A DNA stretch of 64,000 nucleotides, from assembly GCA_039024435.1 (NCBI GenBank), contig JBCCQH010000001.1, positions 1 through 64,000 on the forward strand. Reading direction: 5' to 3'. The notes under the pieces are model-generated. The model saw nothing but the letters and a program-made list of their open reading frames with translations, was not told the origin of the DNA and ran no database searches. Below, in pieces: positions 8,700 to 18,096 of this stretch (position 1 is the stretch's first letter; the number at the start of each line of letters is the position of its first letter). Both the position numbers and the translations under genes were made by a program. Source of the stretch: JBCCQH01 sp039024435 (lineage in GTDB: Bacteria > Bacteroidota > Bacteroidia > J057 > JADKCL01).

Positions 8700-10137
8700 C
8701 GCGCTGGTATTCGTAGAGCGTCACCGTACTCCAAAGTCGGTTGACGTAGGGGTTGTGGGCAAAGAAATGAACCGTATCCGGTTGCGCCGCGAGAAAATCG
8801 TCGATCCGCCGCGTACTGTACACTTTTCGCCCGGTAGTGTACCAATCCCTGAGACCAGAATAGTCGACGTGGTAATCAAAAAACCAGGACTGAAACCCCC
8901 GGTGGCGCCACAGATAATGGTTGATCAGGCGGTTTGAGAGGATTGCGGTCTCGGGATTGGCGCGGGGTTTGAGCCAGGTTTTCATCTGGGAAATGGCACT
9001 GGGCTGGGTGTGCTGTCGCACCAATACGCCCGTGACCAGCAGCAGCGCCGCCAGAGATATTCCCGCCGCAATTTGCCGTCCCCGCGTGCGAAATGCGAGA
9101 ATTTTGGTCCATCCTGCCGTGGCAAGTAAAATTAGAAAAGGCAGCAGCGGGAGGATATGGCGCGGTTTGTAGACGATATTTTGGAAAAAGTAGGCCCACA
9201 GCGTGTAGGCCAGCACGCTCACCAGCACCAGTGGCACACCGGATCGGCGTGCCCATTTTCCCCGCAAAAAAACGCGTATTCCCACCGCAAAACCGGCCAG
9301 CCAGCCGCCCGAGACCAACAGGGTAACCCCGTTGCGTTCCGGCCACCATCCCCCCAGACCATCGGCCCAGATACTCTCCAGCATAGCGATCAGCCGCACT
9401 CCGTACCCCGCATCATCGCTGGTCACACCGCCGCCCCACTCATTAAAATGCCCCGCAGTGTGGCGTTGAGCGACCCGCAGCAGTTCCTCGCTCCCGGTCA
9501 GGAGCAGCAGCGGGATCAACCAAATCAGCGTACCCACCAATCCGGCGAGCACCATCCGGGGCAGTTCCCGGGGAAATTTGACCGCCAGGATCGCCGCCGG
9601 GAGAAAAAACGGGAGGTAAGATAGCCGGACCCCGGCTTCCAGCCCCAGCAGGAATCCGAACCCCAGCAAAGCAACACGGCGTTCGGTGGGAGTTCGCCAG
9701 GCGCGTACCATGCAGTAGGTTCCCCCCATAAGCAAGGCCAGCCCCATGATGTCCGGCATGTAGCGGTTGCTCATCAGCCAGAACAGTGGACATACAAAAA
9801 GCAACCCCGGCAATAGATTCGTTGGACGGGAAACGTAAAGTTGCCACAGCTTCTCCGAAAAGTAGAGGATGAGAAACATCGCGCTCCCCCCGAGAATGGC
9901 AAATGAAACCCCAACGTTGCCGGTTACTTCAAACAGCCCCCGCAAGACAAAGCAGTAGGCCGCGTAGCCGGGAAAATGCGGCCGCAACGCCACCACATCG
10001 TATTCGTGTGCCGCCAGGGCAAAGCGCAAACTGTCGATGTCCTCGATGTAATAAATGGCAGTCAGCATCCGAGAGAGGATGCAGACCCCGAACCAGATCC
10101 CATATTTGTAGCGCTGGAGATTCAAGCTACCGATCAA
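8686..10137 (-). CDS. GT-C type membrane glycosyltransferase-like protein
   Basis: 483 residues with about ten to eleven hydrophobic helices and a soluble C-terminal tail. The first periplasmic loop reads YYIEDIDSLRFALA, with the paired acidic residues expected of the catalytic loop of GT39/mannosyltransferase-like enzymes. It therefore probably transfers a sugar from a polyprenyl-phosphate donor on the periplasmic face. Middle gene of a three-gene minus-strand operon: its ATG overlaps the stop of the TonB receptor gene by four bases, and its end overlaps the FAD oxidoreductase start. Donor and acceptor are unknown. Confidence 0.65.
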   Translation of the reverse strand: MIGSLNLQRYKYGIWFGVCILSRMLTAIYYIEDIDSLRFALAAHEYDVVALRPHFPGYAAYCFVLRGLFEVTGNVGVSFAILGGSAMFLILYFSEKLWQLYVSRPTNLLPGLLFVCPLFWLMSNRYMPDIMGLALLMGGTYCMVRAWRTPTERRVALLGFGFLLGLEAGVRLSYLPFFLPAAILAVKFPRELPRMVLAGLVGTLIWLIPLLLLTGSEELLRVAQRHTAGHFNEWGGGVTSDDAGYGVRLIAMLESIWADGLGGWWPERNGVTLLVSGGWLAGFAVGIRVFLRGKWARRSGVPLVLVSVLAYTLWAYFFQNIVYKPRHILPLLPFLILLATAGWTKILAFRTRGRQIAAGISLAALLLVTGVLVRQHTQPSAISQMKTWLKPRANPETAILSNRLINHYLWRHRGFQSWFFDYHVDYSGLRDWYTTGRKVYSTRRIDDFLAAQPDTVHFFAHNPYVNRLWSTVTLYEYQRDETE

Positions 10138-12575
10138 AAACCGTAATTGATTCCGACATTGATCTGTCGGCGGGCTCCGGGCAGGATGCCTGAACTGGAA
10201 GAGGCAAAGGGTTGCCGCGGATTTGAATGAAGACGCGAACCAATGTATACCCGATCCAGAAGGTTTTTGCCGGCCACAAAGCAGCGGAAGCGGGAATTCA
10301 GCCGGAAAGTGGCCGTGCCGTTGAACAGGTAGTAGGACGGGATTGGGCCCGTATCCCCCCGGTTCAGGACAAAACCGATGTTCTCGAAGTCGGAGAAACT
10401 GCGCGCGACGTAGCGGTAGGTAAACAGCAGTTCGAGCTTGTCTTTGTAGGCCCAGTTTAGGCCCAGGATCAGATTGTGTTTGGGCGCATAGGGCAACTCA
10501 TTGCCCGAGACGTCCGGTTGTACATTGGGGTTTAGGGCGGAGAATTGCAAGGTTCCCTCATTGATTTGGGTCTGGAGAAACGTGTAAGTGACGAAGAAAT
10601 CGGGCAGCCACTCGTTTACCGCAGAGGTTTTGACGGTGATGGCACTTTCGAGTCCGGCTGAGGTAACACTGCCGAGATTGGTAAATGCGGTGCCGCGCCC
10701 GGCGGCGATCATGTCTTGGATGGTGAGGTAGAACAGGGCCACTTCACCGGCGAGGTACTTGAGGTTGGTGCGGGCCCCGAGTTCCACATTCCAACTGGTT
10801 TCCGAGCGGAGTTCCAGCTCGGAAAAATCAGTGCTGTCGGTCATCCCAAAATCCAGGGTCAGCAGCGTGCCGTTGGAAGGCGGGGTCATCCCCCGGTGGA
10901 CGCCGCCAAAGAGATTGACCTTCTCGAACTGGTAATTGAGGCCCAAGCCCGGTAGCACCGCAAACGTTGTCGCGTCGTCCAGGGCGCTGTTGTTGAGCCG
11001 GTTGACCAATTCTTGCTCGAAGATTTCGAAGCGCACCCCTGGGGTCAGAATCAGATTTTTGAACCGGATTTCGTCCATCGCAAAGACGGAAAAAGCGTAG
11101 GTTTCATAATTGTTGGCGCGGTAGAAAGTGCCACTGCGGGCGTCGGGTTGGTCCCCGGTTCCGGCATTGTCCTGGAAGCGTTCAAAGTGGAAGCGCCCGC
11201 CGATATTAAGGGCACCTTGCGCATCCCCGAGGGCGTGTTGCAGGCGGTATTGGTGCTCGGCACCGGCTACGCCGAATTCGCGCAAAATCCCAAAATTGGT
11301 CTGCCCATTGCCGACCCGAATAAGGTCGCCTACCGTATTGGTTTCATTGGGTGCGAGTGCGGTGAAATTGCCATCGGCGTAGTCGGCTTCACTGGCAAAT
11401 ACGTCAAACTCGCGCCACCAATCGCGCTCGAAAAAGTTGAGGTAGAGCTTGGTGTTTTCTTCGAGCTTGTCGCTGATCTTGTTTTGCTGAATGATGTTGA
11501 CTGCGTAGCGCTTCACCTCAAAATTGTCGAATTCCTTGGGGTTGAAGCGGGGGTTGGTGGCAAAGGAGTACTCGGTCAAGCCGGTATAGGTCGCGGCTGA
11601 GTTTTCGTAATTCGCGTTGAAGTTGAGGTAGATTTTGCGGTTTTCGTTGGGGACAATCAGGAATTTGAGCGTTCCGTTGAGCTGGTCAAACCCATTGTTG
11701 TCCCGGAATCCGTCGCCGGTCTTGTAGAGCAGTTGCAGCTCCGGGCGGATTTTATCGGTGCCGAATCCGCCAATCTCGGCGAGGGTGCTGAAGTAATTGT
11801 TGGAGCCGTAGACCAAGCTCAGGCGGCCGCCGAGGTCTTTCCGGGGCCGGTTGGTGATGTAGTTGACCACTCCGCCCATGGTGTGGGGACCGTAGCGAAT
11901 CGCGCTGCTACCCTTGGTGACTTCCACCTCCTGGATGCGTTCAATTGGTGGATTGTAGTACATGTTGGAGTAGACGTAAAGGGCGGGCTGAATGGGAATG
12001 CCATCTTCGAGCACCAAAGTGCGGCTGCTGCGGCGCGGATTCAGTCCGCGGATGCCGATATTGATGCGGGAATTGCCGATGCCATCGTCGGCCACGCCGG
12101 TAACCCCGGGAACAAATTCCAGCGCTTCCTGGGTTCCGATGGGGGCGAGCATTTCGACTTTGCGGAGAGAAAGCCGGGTCGCGGTCCCGGTCAGCTTTTG
12201 GAAATCAGCGGGCCGCACCCCAGTTACTTCAACTGGGGAAATCTGAAATGGATCCTGGGGCAATTGGATGTCGTAGCTGCGGCCCCCACTCCGGATGCGC
12301 AGGTCAAAATCCAGTTCTTGGTAGCCAGAAAATGAAATTTCAAACCTCTGGTTGCCCGTGGCCACGTTGGGGAAGTGGAAACGGCCCGCCTCGTCGGTGT
12401 ACGCGTAGCCTTTGACCTTATCGCCTTGCATCCATTTGATCAGGACAAAGGGCAACACGTCCCCGGTCAGCGAATCGCTCACGGTTCCGGTGAGGGGATT
12501 TTTGGTCTCCTGGGCGTGCGTGACCGAAGCCAAACACCAAAACGCCAAAACGATGGGCAGGAACTTGTACTTCAT
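10134..12575 (-). CDS. TonB-dependent outer-membrane receptor, FecA-like
   Basis: 813 residues. Signal peptide ending VTHAQ; a carboxypeptidase-regulatory-like beta-sandwich (about 25-105), usual in Bacteroidota receptors; then a plug domain (about 110-225). The plug contains NIGIRGLNPRRSSRTLVLED, close to the ferric-citrate receptor FecA, and VTKGSSAIRYGPHTMGGVVN, the conserved plug end. The rest is a 22-strand barrel finishing in INVGINYGF with a terminal aromatic. By similarity it imports ferric citrate or another siderophore, powered by TonB. No FecI/FecR pair is nearby. It is the first gene of a tightly overlapping operon with a glycosyltransferase and an oxidoreductase, which is odd for an iron receptor. 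Confidence 0.85.
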   Translation of the reverse strand: MKYKFLPIVLAFWCLASVTHAQETKNPLTGTVSDSLTGDVLPFVLIKWMQGDKVKGYAYTDEAGRFHFPNVATGNQRFEISFSGYQELDFDLRIRSGGRSYDIQLPQDPFQISPVEVTGVRPADFQKLTGTATRLSLRKVEMLAPIGTQEALEFVPGVTGVADDGIGNSRINIGIRGLNPRRSSRTLVLEDGIPIQPALYVYSNMYYNPPIERIQEVEVTKGSSAIRYGPHTMGGVVNYITNRPRKDLGGRLSLVYGSNNYFSTLAEIGGFGTDKIRPELQLLYKTGDGFRDNNGFDQLNGTLKFLIVPNENRKIYLNFNANYENSAATYTGLTEYSFATNPRFNPKEFDNFEVKRYAVNIIQQNKISDKLEENTKLYLNFFERDWWREFDVFASEADYADGNFTALAPNETNTVGDLIRVGNGQTNFGILREFGVAGAEHQYRLQHALGDAQGALNIGGRFHFERFQDNAGTGDQPDARSGTFYRANNYETYAFSVFAMDEIRFKNLILTPGVRFEIFEQELVNRLNNSALDDATTFAVLPGLGLNYQFEKVNLFGGVHRGMTPPSNGTLLTLDFGMTDSTDFSELELRSETSWNVELGARTNLKYLAGEVALFYLTIQDMIAAGRGTAFTNLGSVTSAGLESAITVKTSAVNEWLPDFFVTYTFLQTQINEGTLQFSALNPNVQPDVSGNELPYAPKHNLILGLNWAYKDKLELLFTYRYVARSFSDFENIGFVLNRGDTGPIPSYYLFNGTATFRLNSRFRCFVAGKNLLDRVYIGSRLHSNPRQPFASSSSGILPGARRQINVGINYGF

Positions 12576-12592
12576 AGCGGGGTGAATTGAGG

Positions 12593-12620
12593 GTAGCCCA
12601 CCGTATCGAAGGCTACGGTG
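12593..12620 (-). promoter_or_regulatory. Competing hairpins in the TonB receptor leader
   Basis: Just upstream of the receptor ATG lie two perfect but mutually exclusive pairings: CACCGTA (12599-12605) with TACGGTG (12614-12620), and GTAGCC (12593-12598) with GGCTAC (12611-12616). The arrangement could act as a small leader switch or may be coincidental. It fits no riboswitch class I know. Confidence 0.3.
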
Positions 12621-12722
12621 CGGAAATAAACCGGTAAAAGAGGGGAGAAATTGGGAAAGTACGCGTTGGGGGAGCGTCGCTGGGGGATAAAACGGAAGGA
12701 TCGCAAATCGTTTCCGACCGAA

Positions 12723-13283
12723 TCAGAATACTTTGGTGTTGATGAAGTTTGCATTGAGGCCGCCGCCATTGTTCAATGGAAGTTTTCCGGAACCACTGCC
12801 CGATCCTGAACCCGAGCCGCTTCCGGAACCGGAACCACTGCCAGAGCCGGAACCGCCGCCAGAGCCGGAACCGCCGCCCGAACCCGATCCACCACCGGAG
12901 CCGGAACCGCCACCCGAACCCGATCCACCACCGGAGCCGGAACCACCGCCCGATCCTGATCCACCACCGGAGCCGGAACCGCCGCCCGAACCCGATCCAC
13001 CACCGGAGCCGGAACCGCCGCCCGATCCTGATCCACCACCGGAGCCGGAACCGCCGCCCGATCCTGAGCCCGTGCCACTGCCGGAGCCGGTTCCCGAACC
13101 CGCTCCAGAGCCCGCCCCCGAACCATAGCCCGATCCGTACCCGGACCCACCACTGTCTGACAACTCGCCCGTTTCTAGGGGATCGTCCTCGCACGATTCC
13201 AACGTGACCACCATTCCTACCAGGAAGAAGGCCATAACAAAGGCACCGAGCAGTGATTTTAGGCTACCAAGATTGATTTTCAT
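12723..13283 (-). CDS. Gly/Ser-repeat lipoprotein
   Basis: 186 residues. The N-terminal hydrophobic segment ends in LESC with cysteine at residue 31, followed directly by EDDPLE; acidic residues right after the lipid cysteine resemble the surface-export signal of Bacteroidota lipoproteins. From about residue 45 to 165 the protein is almost entirely Gly and Ser (plus a few Tyr, Ala and Thr at its start), built on a GSGSGG hexad. A short unique tail (KLPLNNGGGLNANFINTKVF) ends it. It looks like a flexible surface tether or glycosylated linker with no catalytic domain. The repeat leaves several other frames open, but the signal peptide and lipobox fix this frame and strand. Confidence 0.65.
   Translation of the reverse strand: MKINLGSLKSLLGAFVMAFFLVGMVVTLESCEDDPLETGELSDSGGSGYGSGYGSGAGSGAGSGTGSGSGTGSGSGGGSGSGGGSGSGGGSGSGGGSGSGGGSGSGGGSGSGGGSGSGGGSGSGGGSGSGGGSGSGGGSGSGGGSGSGSGSGSGSGSGSGSGSGSGKLPLNNGGGLNANFINTKVF
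12795..13130. repeat. 18-bp tandem repeat encoding a GSGSGG hexad
   Basis: The central part of the lipoprotein gene consists of near-identical 18-base units, about a dozen in the regular core, with variants at both ends. Two alternating unit versions (plus strand: one with GAGCCGGAACC, one with GAACCCGATCC or GATCCTGATCC) suggest expansion by duplication of a two-unit block. Because the unit is a multiple of three, gain or loss of copies changes length but not frame. Confidence 0.8.
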
Positions 13284-13448
13284 TTCGGGGAGATAAGTGA
13301 AATGCCCGTCGGGGCAGCGTCAAAAATACACAGATTTTCAGCGAAAGTGCATCGTCGGGCAAGAAATTTTGCTCTCCGCCCGGTTCCTGACTAATTTAGA
13401 ACAATTCTAAATAAATGTAAATTTTTGACCACAATTGCCGCTAACGCT

Positions 13449-15065
13449 ATGAACAAATTTTCATCTCCGCTGCGCTTAATTGCGCTGTTTGGCTTTCTCG
13501 CCCTTTCGGGTTGGCTCCCCGCGCAGGTGTTTGGCTGGGCGGTACCGGGTACCAGCACCTCCGATATCGGGGGCATGAAAGTGGTTACCGCAACCAACCA
13601 GGATTACGTGGTCGCGGGAATTTTTACCGGCTCGGCAAACTTCAGTGGTACCACGGTTACCGGCTCGGCAAATGAATCGATTTTTGTCTGCCGCTACGAC
13701 AGCTCCGGCGCTTTGCAGTGGGCGACCGCGTTTTCTAACAGTGAGGACCTGGAACTCGGTGGTATCGCTGCCGGTTCTAACAATGAGGTTTACCTCGCGG
13801 GAACATTTGAAGAAAACCTGTCCCTCGGCAGCACGCTCTTGACCAATATCGACGACGAGAATGGCTTTCTTGCCCGCCTTGACGGGAGCGGAAACGTAGT
13901 CTGGGCGCTGAACATAGAAAGTTCCGAAGAAGGGTCGGTTTCCGCCGTCGGTGTGAACGGTGCCGGGACCGTTGCCATTGCTGGGAACTTTGAGGACGAC
14001 CTTGTTTTGGGCAGTACGACCATCACGAGTGCGGCGGAAGAAGCGATTTATGTGGCTGCTTTTGATGGATCGGGGAATTTGCAGTGGACCGGCCAAGCGG
14101 AGAGCGACGACGAAGCGACCGTTTTTGACCTTGCGCCCGCCGGCAGCAGTGACTGGGTCATGACGGGACTATTTGAAGATGCCCTCACCGCGGGGAGTAC
14201 CACTTTGCCCAACGCCTCCGGATCCGATCTGTTTCTCATTCAGTTTAACAATACCGGCACGGTTTCCTGGGCGGAAGGCATCGGCGGCACCAGCGATGTC
14301 GCGGGGCTCGGAGTGACCGCAGACGGCAGTGGCAATGTCTTTGTTGCGGGCGGATTTGACGGAACCGCCGATTTTTCCCCGGTACTCACCACCGGGGGTG
14401 GGGCGGACGCCTTTCTGGCCCGCTACAACAACCAGGGCAATGTCCAGTGGGTCTCCCAGTTTTCGTCCTCCGCCGATGTAAATGCCCTCGGCATCCACCG
14501 CGCGGCCAACAACCGCATCCTGGTCACCGGTTCCATCGGGGCAACGGCCACCTTTGATACCGTTACCGTTTCGAACAACTCCGGCCAGGACCTCTTCATC
14601 GTGGCCTACAACCCTTCGGGCAGCGCACTTTTCGGGAAAGGAGCCGGCGGAACTTCGGTCACCGGATTTGATGTCACCTCCGACGCCTTTGACCATCCCG
14701 TGGTCACCGGTTCTTTTCAGACCACCGCATTTTTCGACAACCTCACCGTCAATGGCGCGGGCGGAGAAGATTTTGTCCTGGCTAAACTTTACAACGGCAA
14801 TTTCACCGTCGGAACCGGAGGAAATGACTTGGAGAACACCAAAGTTACCCTTTATCCCAATCCGGTAGCGCAAAAATTGTATTTTGAGCTACTTGAAGGA
14901 TCTGAATCGGGCGAATGGCAACTCTGGGACGCCCAGGGTCGCACCCTCCGATCAGTGATCTTGGACCCTGCCCGGCGTTGGGTTGATGTCTCTGACCTCG
15001 CGGCGGGCCTGTATCTGCTCACACAACCGACCACCGGAAGTTCTCTCCGGTTTGTCAAAGAATAA
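13449..15065 (+). CDS. Secreted beta-propeller-like protein with T9SS sorting domain
   Basis: 538 residues from the ATG at 13449, which opens the signal peptide (LIALFGFLALSGWLPAQ); an in-frame ATG at 13425 would add eight residues. The body has about seven repeats of near 57 residues, each with a pattern like DYVVAGIFTGSANF ... ESIFVCRYDSSGALQWA, that is, SBBP-type blades sufficient for one propeller. The C-terminal sorting domain begins at VTLYPNPVAQKL, contains WQLWDAQGR and LAAGLYLLT, and ends SLRFVKE. Passenger function is unknown; such repeats usually bind rather than catalyse. Confidence 0.75.
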   Translation: MNKFSSPLRLIALFGFLALSGWLPAQVFGWAVPGTSTSDIGGMKVVTATNQDYVVAGIFTGSANFSGTTVTGSANESIFVCRYDSSGALQWATAFSNSEDLELGGIAAGSNNEVYLAGTFEENLSLGSTLLTNIDDENGFLARLDGSGNVVWALNIESSEEGSVSAVGVNGAGTVAIAGNFEDDLVLGSTTITSAAEEAIYVAAFDGSGNLQWTGQAESDDEATVFDLAPAGSSDWVMTGLFEDALTAGSTTLPNASGSDLFLIQFNNTGTVSWAEGIGGTSDVAGLGVTADGSGNVFVAGGFDGTADFSPVLTTGGGADAFLARYNNQGNVQWVSQFSSSADVNALGIHRAANNRILVTGSIGATATFDTVTVSNNSGQDLFIVAYNPSGSALFGKGAGGTSVTGFDVTSDAFDHPVVTGSFQTTAFFDNLTVNGAGGEDFVLAKLYNGNFTVGTGGNDLENTKVTLYPNPVAQKLYFELLEGSESGEWQLWDAQGRTLRSVILDPARRWVDVSDLAAGLYLLTQPTTGSSLRFVKE

Positions 15066-15101
15066 TTTTCTCCCGCGTAACTGCGGACCACATCTACTGC
15101 T

Positions 15102-15833
15102 ATGCTCAAAGATTCACGTATCCCGGTCGTACTCTGTTGGAGTGGCGGCAAGGATTCCGCCCTCTCCCTTCATCGGATTCAGCGTTCCGGGCGCTACGTC
15201 GTCCGCTACCTGCTGACAACGGTTCACCGCGATTTCGAGCGCATCTCCATGCACGGTGTGCGAGAGTCGCTCCTCAACCAGCAAGCCGAGTCAATCGGCA
15301 TTCCCCTCGTCAAAGCCTATGTCAGCGAAGGCACGTACGAAGAGTACGACCGCGTCATGGAGGCGGCATTCCAGCGTTTCAAGGAAGAGGGGATTGACAT
15401 TATCGCCTATGGCGACATCAACCTGGAAGACCTGCGCGCTTACCGCGACCGCAATTTGGAAAAAATCGGCATGGAAGGGCTCTACCCTCTCTGGAAGGAA
15501 AATACCCGCGTGATTTTGCAGGAATTCCTGGATGCTGGTTTCAAAACCGTAACTTGCTGCGTCAACGATGCCTGGTTCGACGAATCGGCCGTCGGACGGG
15601 AAATCGACCTGAATTTTGTTCGCGAGTTGCCCGCCAATGTCGATCCCTGCGGTGAAAACGGTGAATTCCACACTTTTTGTTACGCTGGGCCCATGTTCAA
15701 GCGCCCCCTTTCCCTGGCCTTGGGCGAGAAGACCTACCGCCCGCTCAACGCACCGCCCATCGACGATCCGGAAGAATTGGCCTCAACCAAAGGATTCTGG
15801 TACTGCGATTTGGAATTGCGGAACGAATACTGA
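15102..15833 (+). CDS. Dph6-type ATP pyrophosphatase (diphthine-ammonia ligase family)
   Basis: 243 residues. CWSGGKDSALS at 12-22 is the PP-loop of the adenine nucleotide alpha-hydrolase superfamily. The family's second signature follows: AYGDINLEDLRAYRD, GLYPLW (about 127-132), and ENGEFHTFCYAGP near the C-terminus. Eukaryotic and archaeal relatives amidate diphthine on elongation factor 2. Bacteria lack diphthamide, so the true substrate here is unknown; amidation of another carboxylate is the likely chemistry. It ends three bases before the converging M1 peptidase gene. Confidence 0.8.
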   Translation: MLKDSRIPVVLCWSGGKDSALSLHRIQRSGRYVVRYLLTTVHRDFERISMHGVRESLLNQQAESIGIPLVKAYVSEGTYEEYDRVMEAAFQRFKEEGIDIIAYGDINLEDLRAYRDRNLEKIGMEGLYPLWKENTRVILQEFLDAGFKTVTCCVNDAWFDESAVGREIDLNFVRELPANVDPCGENGEFHTFCYAGPMFKRPLSLALGEKTYRPLNAPPIDDPEELASTKGFWYCDLELRNEY

Positions 15834-15836
15834 TCG

Positions 15837-18095
15837 TCATTCCGGACGCAAATCGTAGGTCTGAATCCGCTGTCCCCGATTCAGATCAGGGAAGAAATTG
15901 TTTTTTCGGTCCGTATCCGGCAAGGTCAAATCGGCGTCCAGACGAATGGCTACGACTTCCTTTGCGACCGCGACTTGCTTGGTAAAAGTCGCCGGGTCGC
16001 GCATCCACACCTCGGCAGGTAGCCGAAATTGGGCGGTAGAGCGGTCTCGAAATACGAGCTCAAACGGAATCGGCGCGACACAGCCCCCCACATTTTCGAA
16101 AGTGATGTGGTAAACGTGGCGCTGGTGTTCCCGCCTTTTCATCGGAATGCCCTCAGCGGCGATCAATTCCGCAATCATTTCCTGTTCGTTGCGGTCGTCG
16201 TAGTCCGGTAGGCGCGCTTGGCCGGTGTAGCGGTCGCGCAGTTCCGGGTGCTGGTCCACGTAGAACAATTCCCCGATGGGCTGATCACTCGGCCGCTGGG
16301 CGACCCGATTCAGGGCAAATGCCTCCTGTGGTGGCCGATCTTCCGGCTCTTTCAGGACGAAATGCTTGACCCGCACGATTCCCAGGTCCAGCGGTTCCGC
16401 CGCATAGAACCAGTTTCGCCAAAACCAGTCCAGGTCTTGGCCGCTGGCGTCTTCCAAAGTGCGAAAAAAATCTTCCGGGGTCGGACGCTTGAAAGCCCAC
16501 CGCTGGGCGTATCGGCGAAACGCCGCATCGAACACTTCGGGCCCCATCACTTGATCGCGCAGGATTTTCAGGGCGACCGTGACCTTTTCGTAGGAAGTTT
16601 TCCCATTTGAGGTGATCGATTCCGGATTGGTCATGACGGATTGGTGGCCGGGTGAGGCCATAAAGGGAGCAAATTGAGCCGCCGGGCCGCGCCGGTGGGG
16701 AAAATTTTGCTCGAATTTCGCTTCGGTAAGGTATTCCAGGAACGAATTGATGCCCTCGTCCATCCAGGCCCATTTTCGTTCGTCGCTGTTCACTACCATC
16801 GGGAAGAAATTGTGGCCGACTTCGTGGATGATTACCCCGATCATGCTGTATTTCATTTGGCGGGAGTAAAATCCGCTGGCCAGGGGACGCCCTCCGCAAA
16901 AACTGAGCATCGGGTATTCCATGCCCCAGACGGCTCCGTGGACCGTGGTGGCCGTGGGATAGGGGTAGGGAACTGAGTAGGCCGAATAGGTTCGCAGTGT
17001 GTGCATGACGGTATGCAGGGCGTATTTGTCCCAGAGCGGGATGCCTTCTTTCGGATAAAGTGCCTGGGCCAGGACTGGCGTTTCGTCAATGGTGACGCGG
17101 GCGGCTTCCCAGGCAAATTTTCGCGAGGCGGCAAAGGCGAAGTCGCGGACGTTATCGGCGGTGTACCGCCAGGTTTTTTGGTCCGTGCTTCGCTTGCTTT
17201 CGTTGAGCTGGGCCTCTTCTGGAGTGACGATCTGGACCGGCTGGGATTCGGTGGTGCGGGCCCGTTGCAGCCGCTCCCGTTGGCGCTTGCTCAAGACCTC
17301 AGGTTCATTTTGCAGGGTTCCAGTGGCCGTGACCAGGTAGTTCTCCGGAGCAGTAATGGCGACCGCATAGTCGCCGAACTCCAGAGCAAATTCGGCCGGT
17401 CCGTAAAAGGGCTTGTTTTGCCAGCCGTTGATGTCGTCGTAGGCGCACAGGCGCGGGTAGAACTGAGCGATTTCAAAAAGGAAGTTCTCGTCCTTGGGAA
17501 AATACTCGAATCCGCTGCGGCCTTCGGTCCGGGCATCGTTGATGCGGTAGGACCACTTGATTTGCAAGGCAAACTGTGCCTCTGGTGCCAGTGGGGCGGG
17601 CAGGTCGATCCGCATATTGGTACCTACGATCTGGTGGGGGAGCGGTCTTCCTTTAGCGTCGGCGACGGCACTTAACACAAAGCCTCCGACAAACTGGTTG
17701 CGGTCGGCGTAGATCTGGACGAAGTTTTCCGGGCGGTAGATGTATGGCGCGGGTTCCACCAACCGGGCGGTCGCATCAGGACGCCGCAGATTTTGGTCCA
17801 GTTGCAGCCAAAGGTAGTCGAGTTGGTGAGGGCTGCGGTTGTGGTAGGTGATGGTCTCCGATCCGCGCAGACTCGGTCCCTCTTCCAGCAGTTCGACTGC
17901 GATGTCGTAATCCACTTTTTGCTGCCAGTAAGCGGGTCCGGGGGCCCCGGAGGCGAGGCGGACTTCATTGGCGGGGCGCCAGGTGTCTTCCAGTGGTTGA
18001 AAAGGATTGGGGGTGTTTTGGGCACTTCCGATCCCGGGCAGGAGCCACCCCAAGACCAGTAAAAATCCAGTAGCAAAAGGGTGGATTTGGGGCAT
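15837..18095 (-). CDS. M1 family zinc metallopeptidase (aminopeptidase N-like)
   Basis: 752 residues from the ATG at 18095, which gives a signal peptide (FLLVLGWLLPGIGSAQ); this start lies one base after the upstream stop, so the longer frame inside that gene is rejected. Zinc site HEVGH (424-428) with the third ligand Glu447 in WMDEG, an exact HExxH-x18-E. The exopeptidase loop appears as GMEY (391-394) rather than GAMEN, as in many Bacteroidota M1 enzymes. A beta-saddle N-domain precedes it, and the C-terminus is an extended helical/beta region without a sorting signal. Likely periplasmic peptide trimming. Second gene of a two-gene operon with the aldehyde dehydrogenase. Confidence 0.85.
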   Translation of the reverse strand: MPQIHPFATGFLLVLGWLLPGIGSAQNTPNPFQPLEDTWRPANEVRLASGAPGPAYWQQKVDYDIAVELLEEGPSLRGSETITYHNRSPHQLDYLWLQLDQNLRRPDATARLVEPAPYIYRPENFVQIYADRNQFVGGFVLSAVADAKGRPLPHQIVGTNMRIDLPAPLAPEAQFALQIKWSYRINDARTEGRSGFEYFPKDENFLFEIAQFYPRLCAYDDINGWQNKPFYGPAEFALEFGDYAVAITAPENYLVTATGTLQNEPEVLSKRQRERLQRARTTESQPVQIVTPEEAQLNESKRSTDQKTWRYTADNVRDFAFAASRKFAWEAARVTIDETPVLAQALYPKEGIPLWDKYALHTVMHTLRTYSAYSVPYPYPTATTVHGAVWGMEYPMLSFCGGRPLASGFYSRQMKYSMIGVIIHEVGHNFFPMVVNSDERKWAWMDEGINSFLEYLTEAKFEQNFPHRRGPAAQFAPFMASPGHQSVMTNPESITSNGKTSYEKVTVALKILRDQVMGPEVFDAAFRRYAQRWAFKRPTPEDFFRTLEDASGQDLDWFWRNWFYAAEPLDLGIVRVKHFVLKEPEDRPPQEAFALNRVAQRPSDQPIGELFYVDQHPELRDRYTGQARLPDYDDRNEQEMIAELIAAEGIPMKRREHQRHVYHITFENVGGCVAPIPFELVFRDRSTAQFRLPAEVWMRDPATFTKQVAVAKEVVAIRLDADLTLPDTDRKNNFFPDLNRGQRIQTYDLRPE

Positions 18096-18096
18096 G

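Noticed and set aside
12733..13128. Long plus-strand open frame rich in Pro and Glu opposite the Gly/Ser lipoprotein
   Set aside because: The 18-bp repeat lacks stops in most frames, so several frames are open by composition. Only the minus frame has a signal peptide and lipobox.
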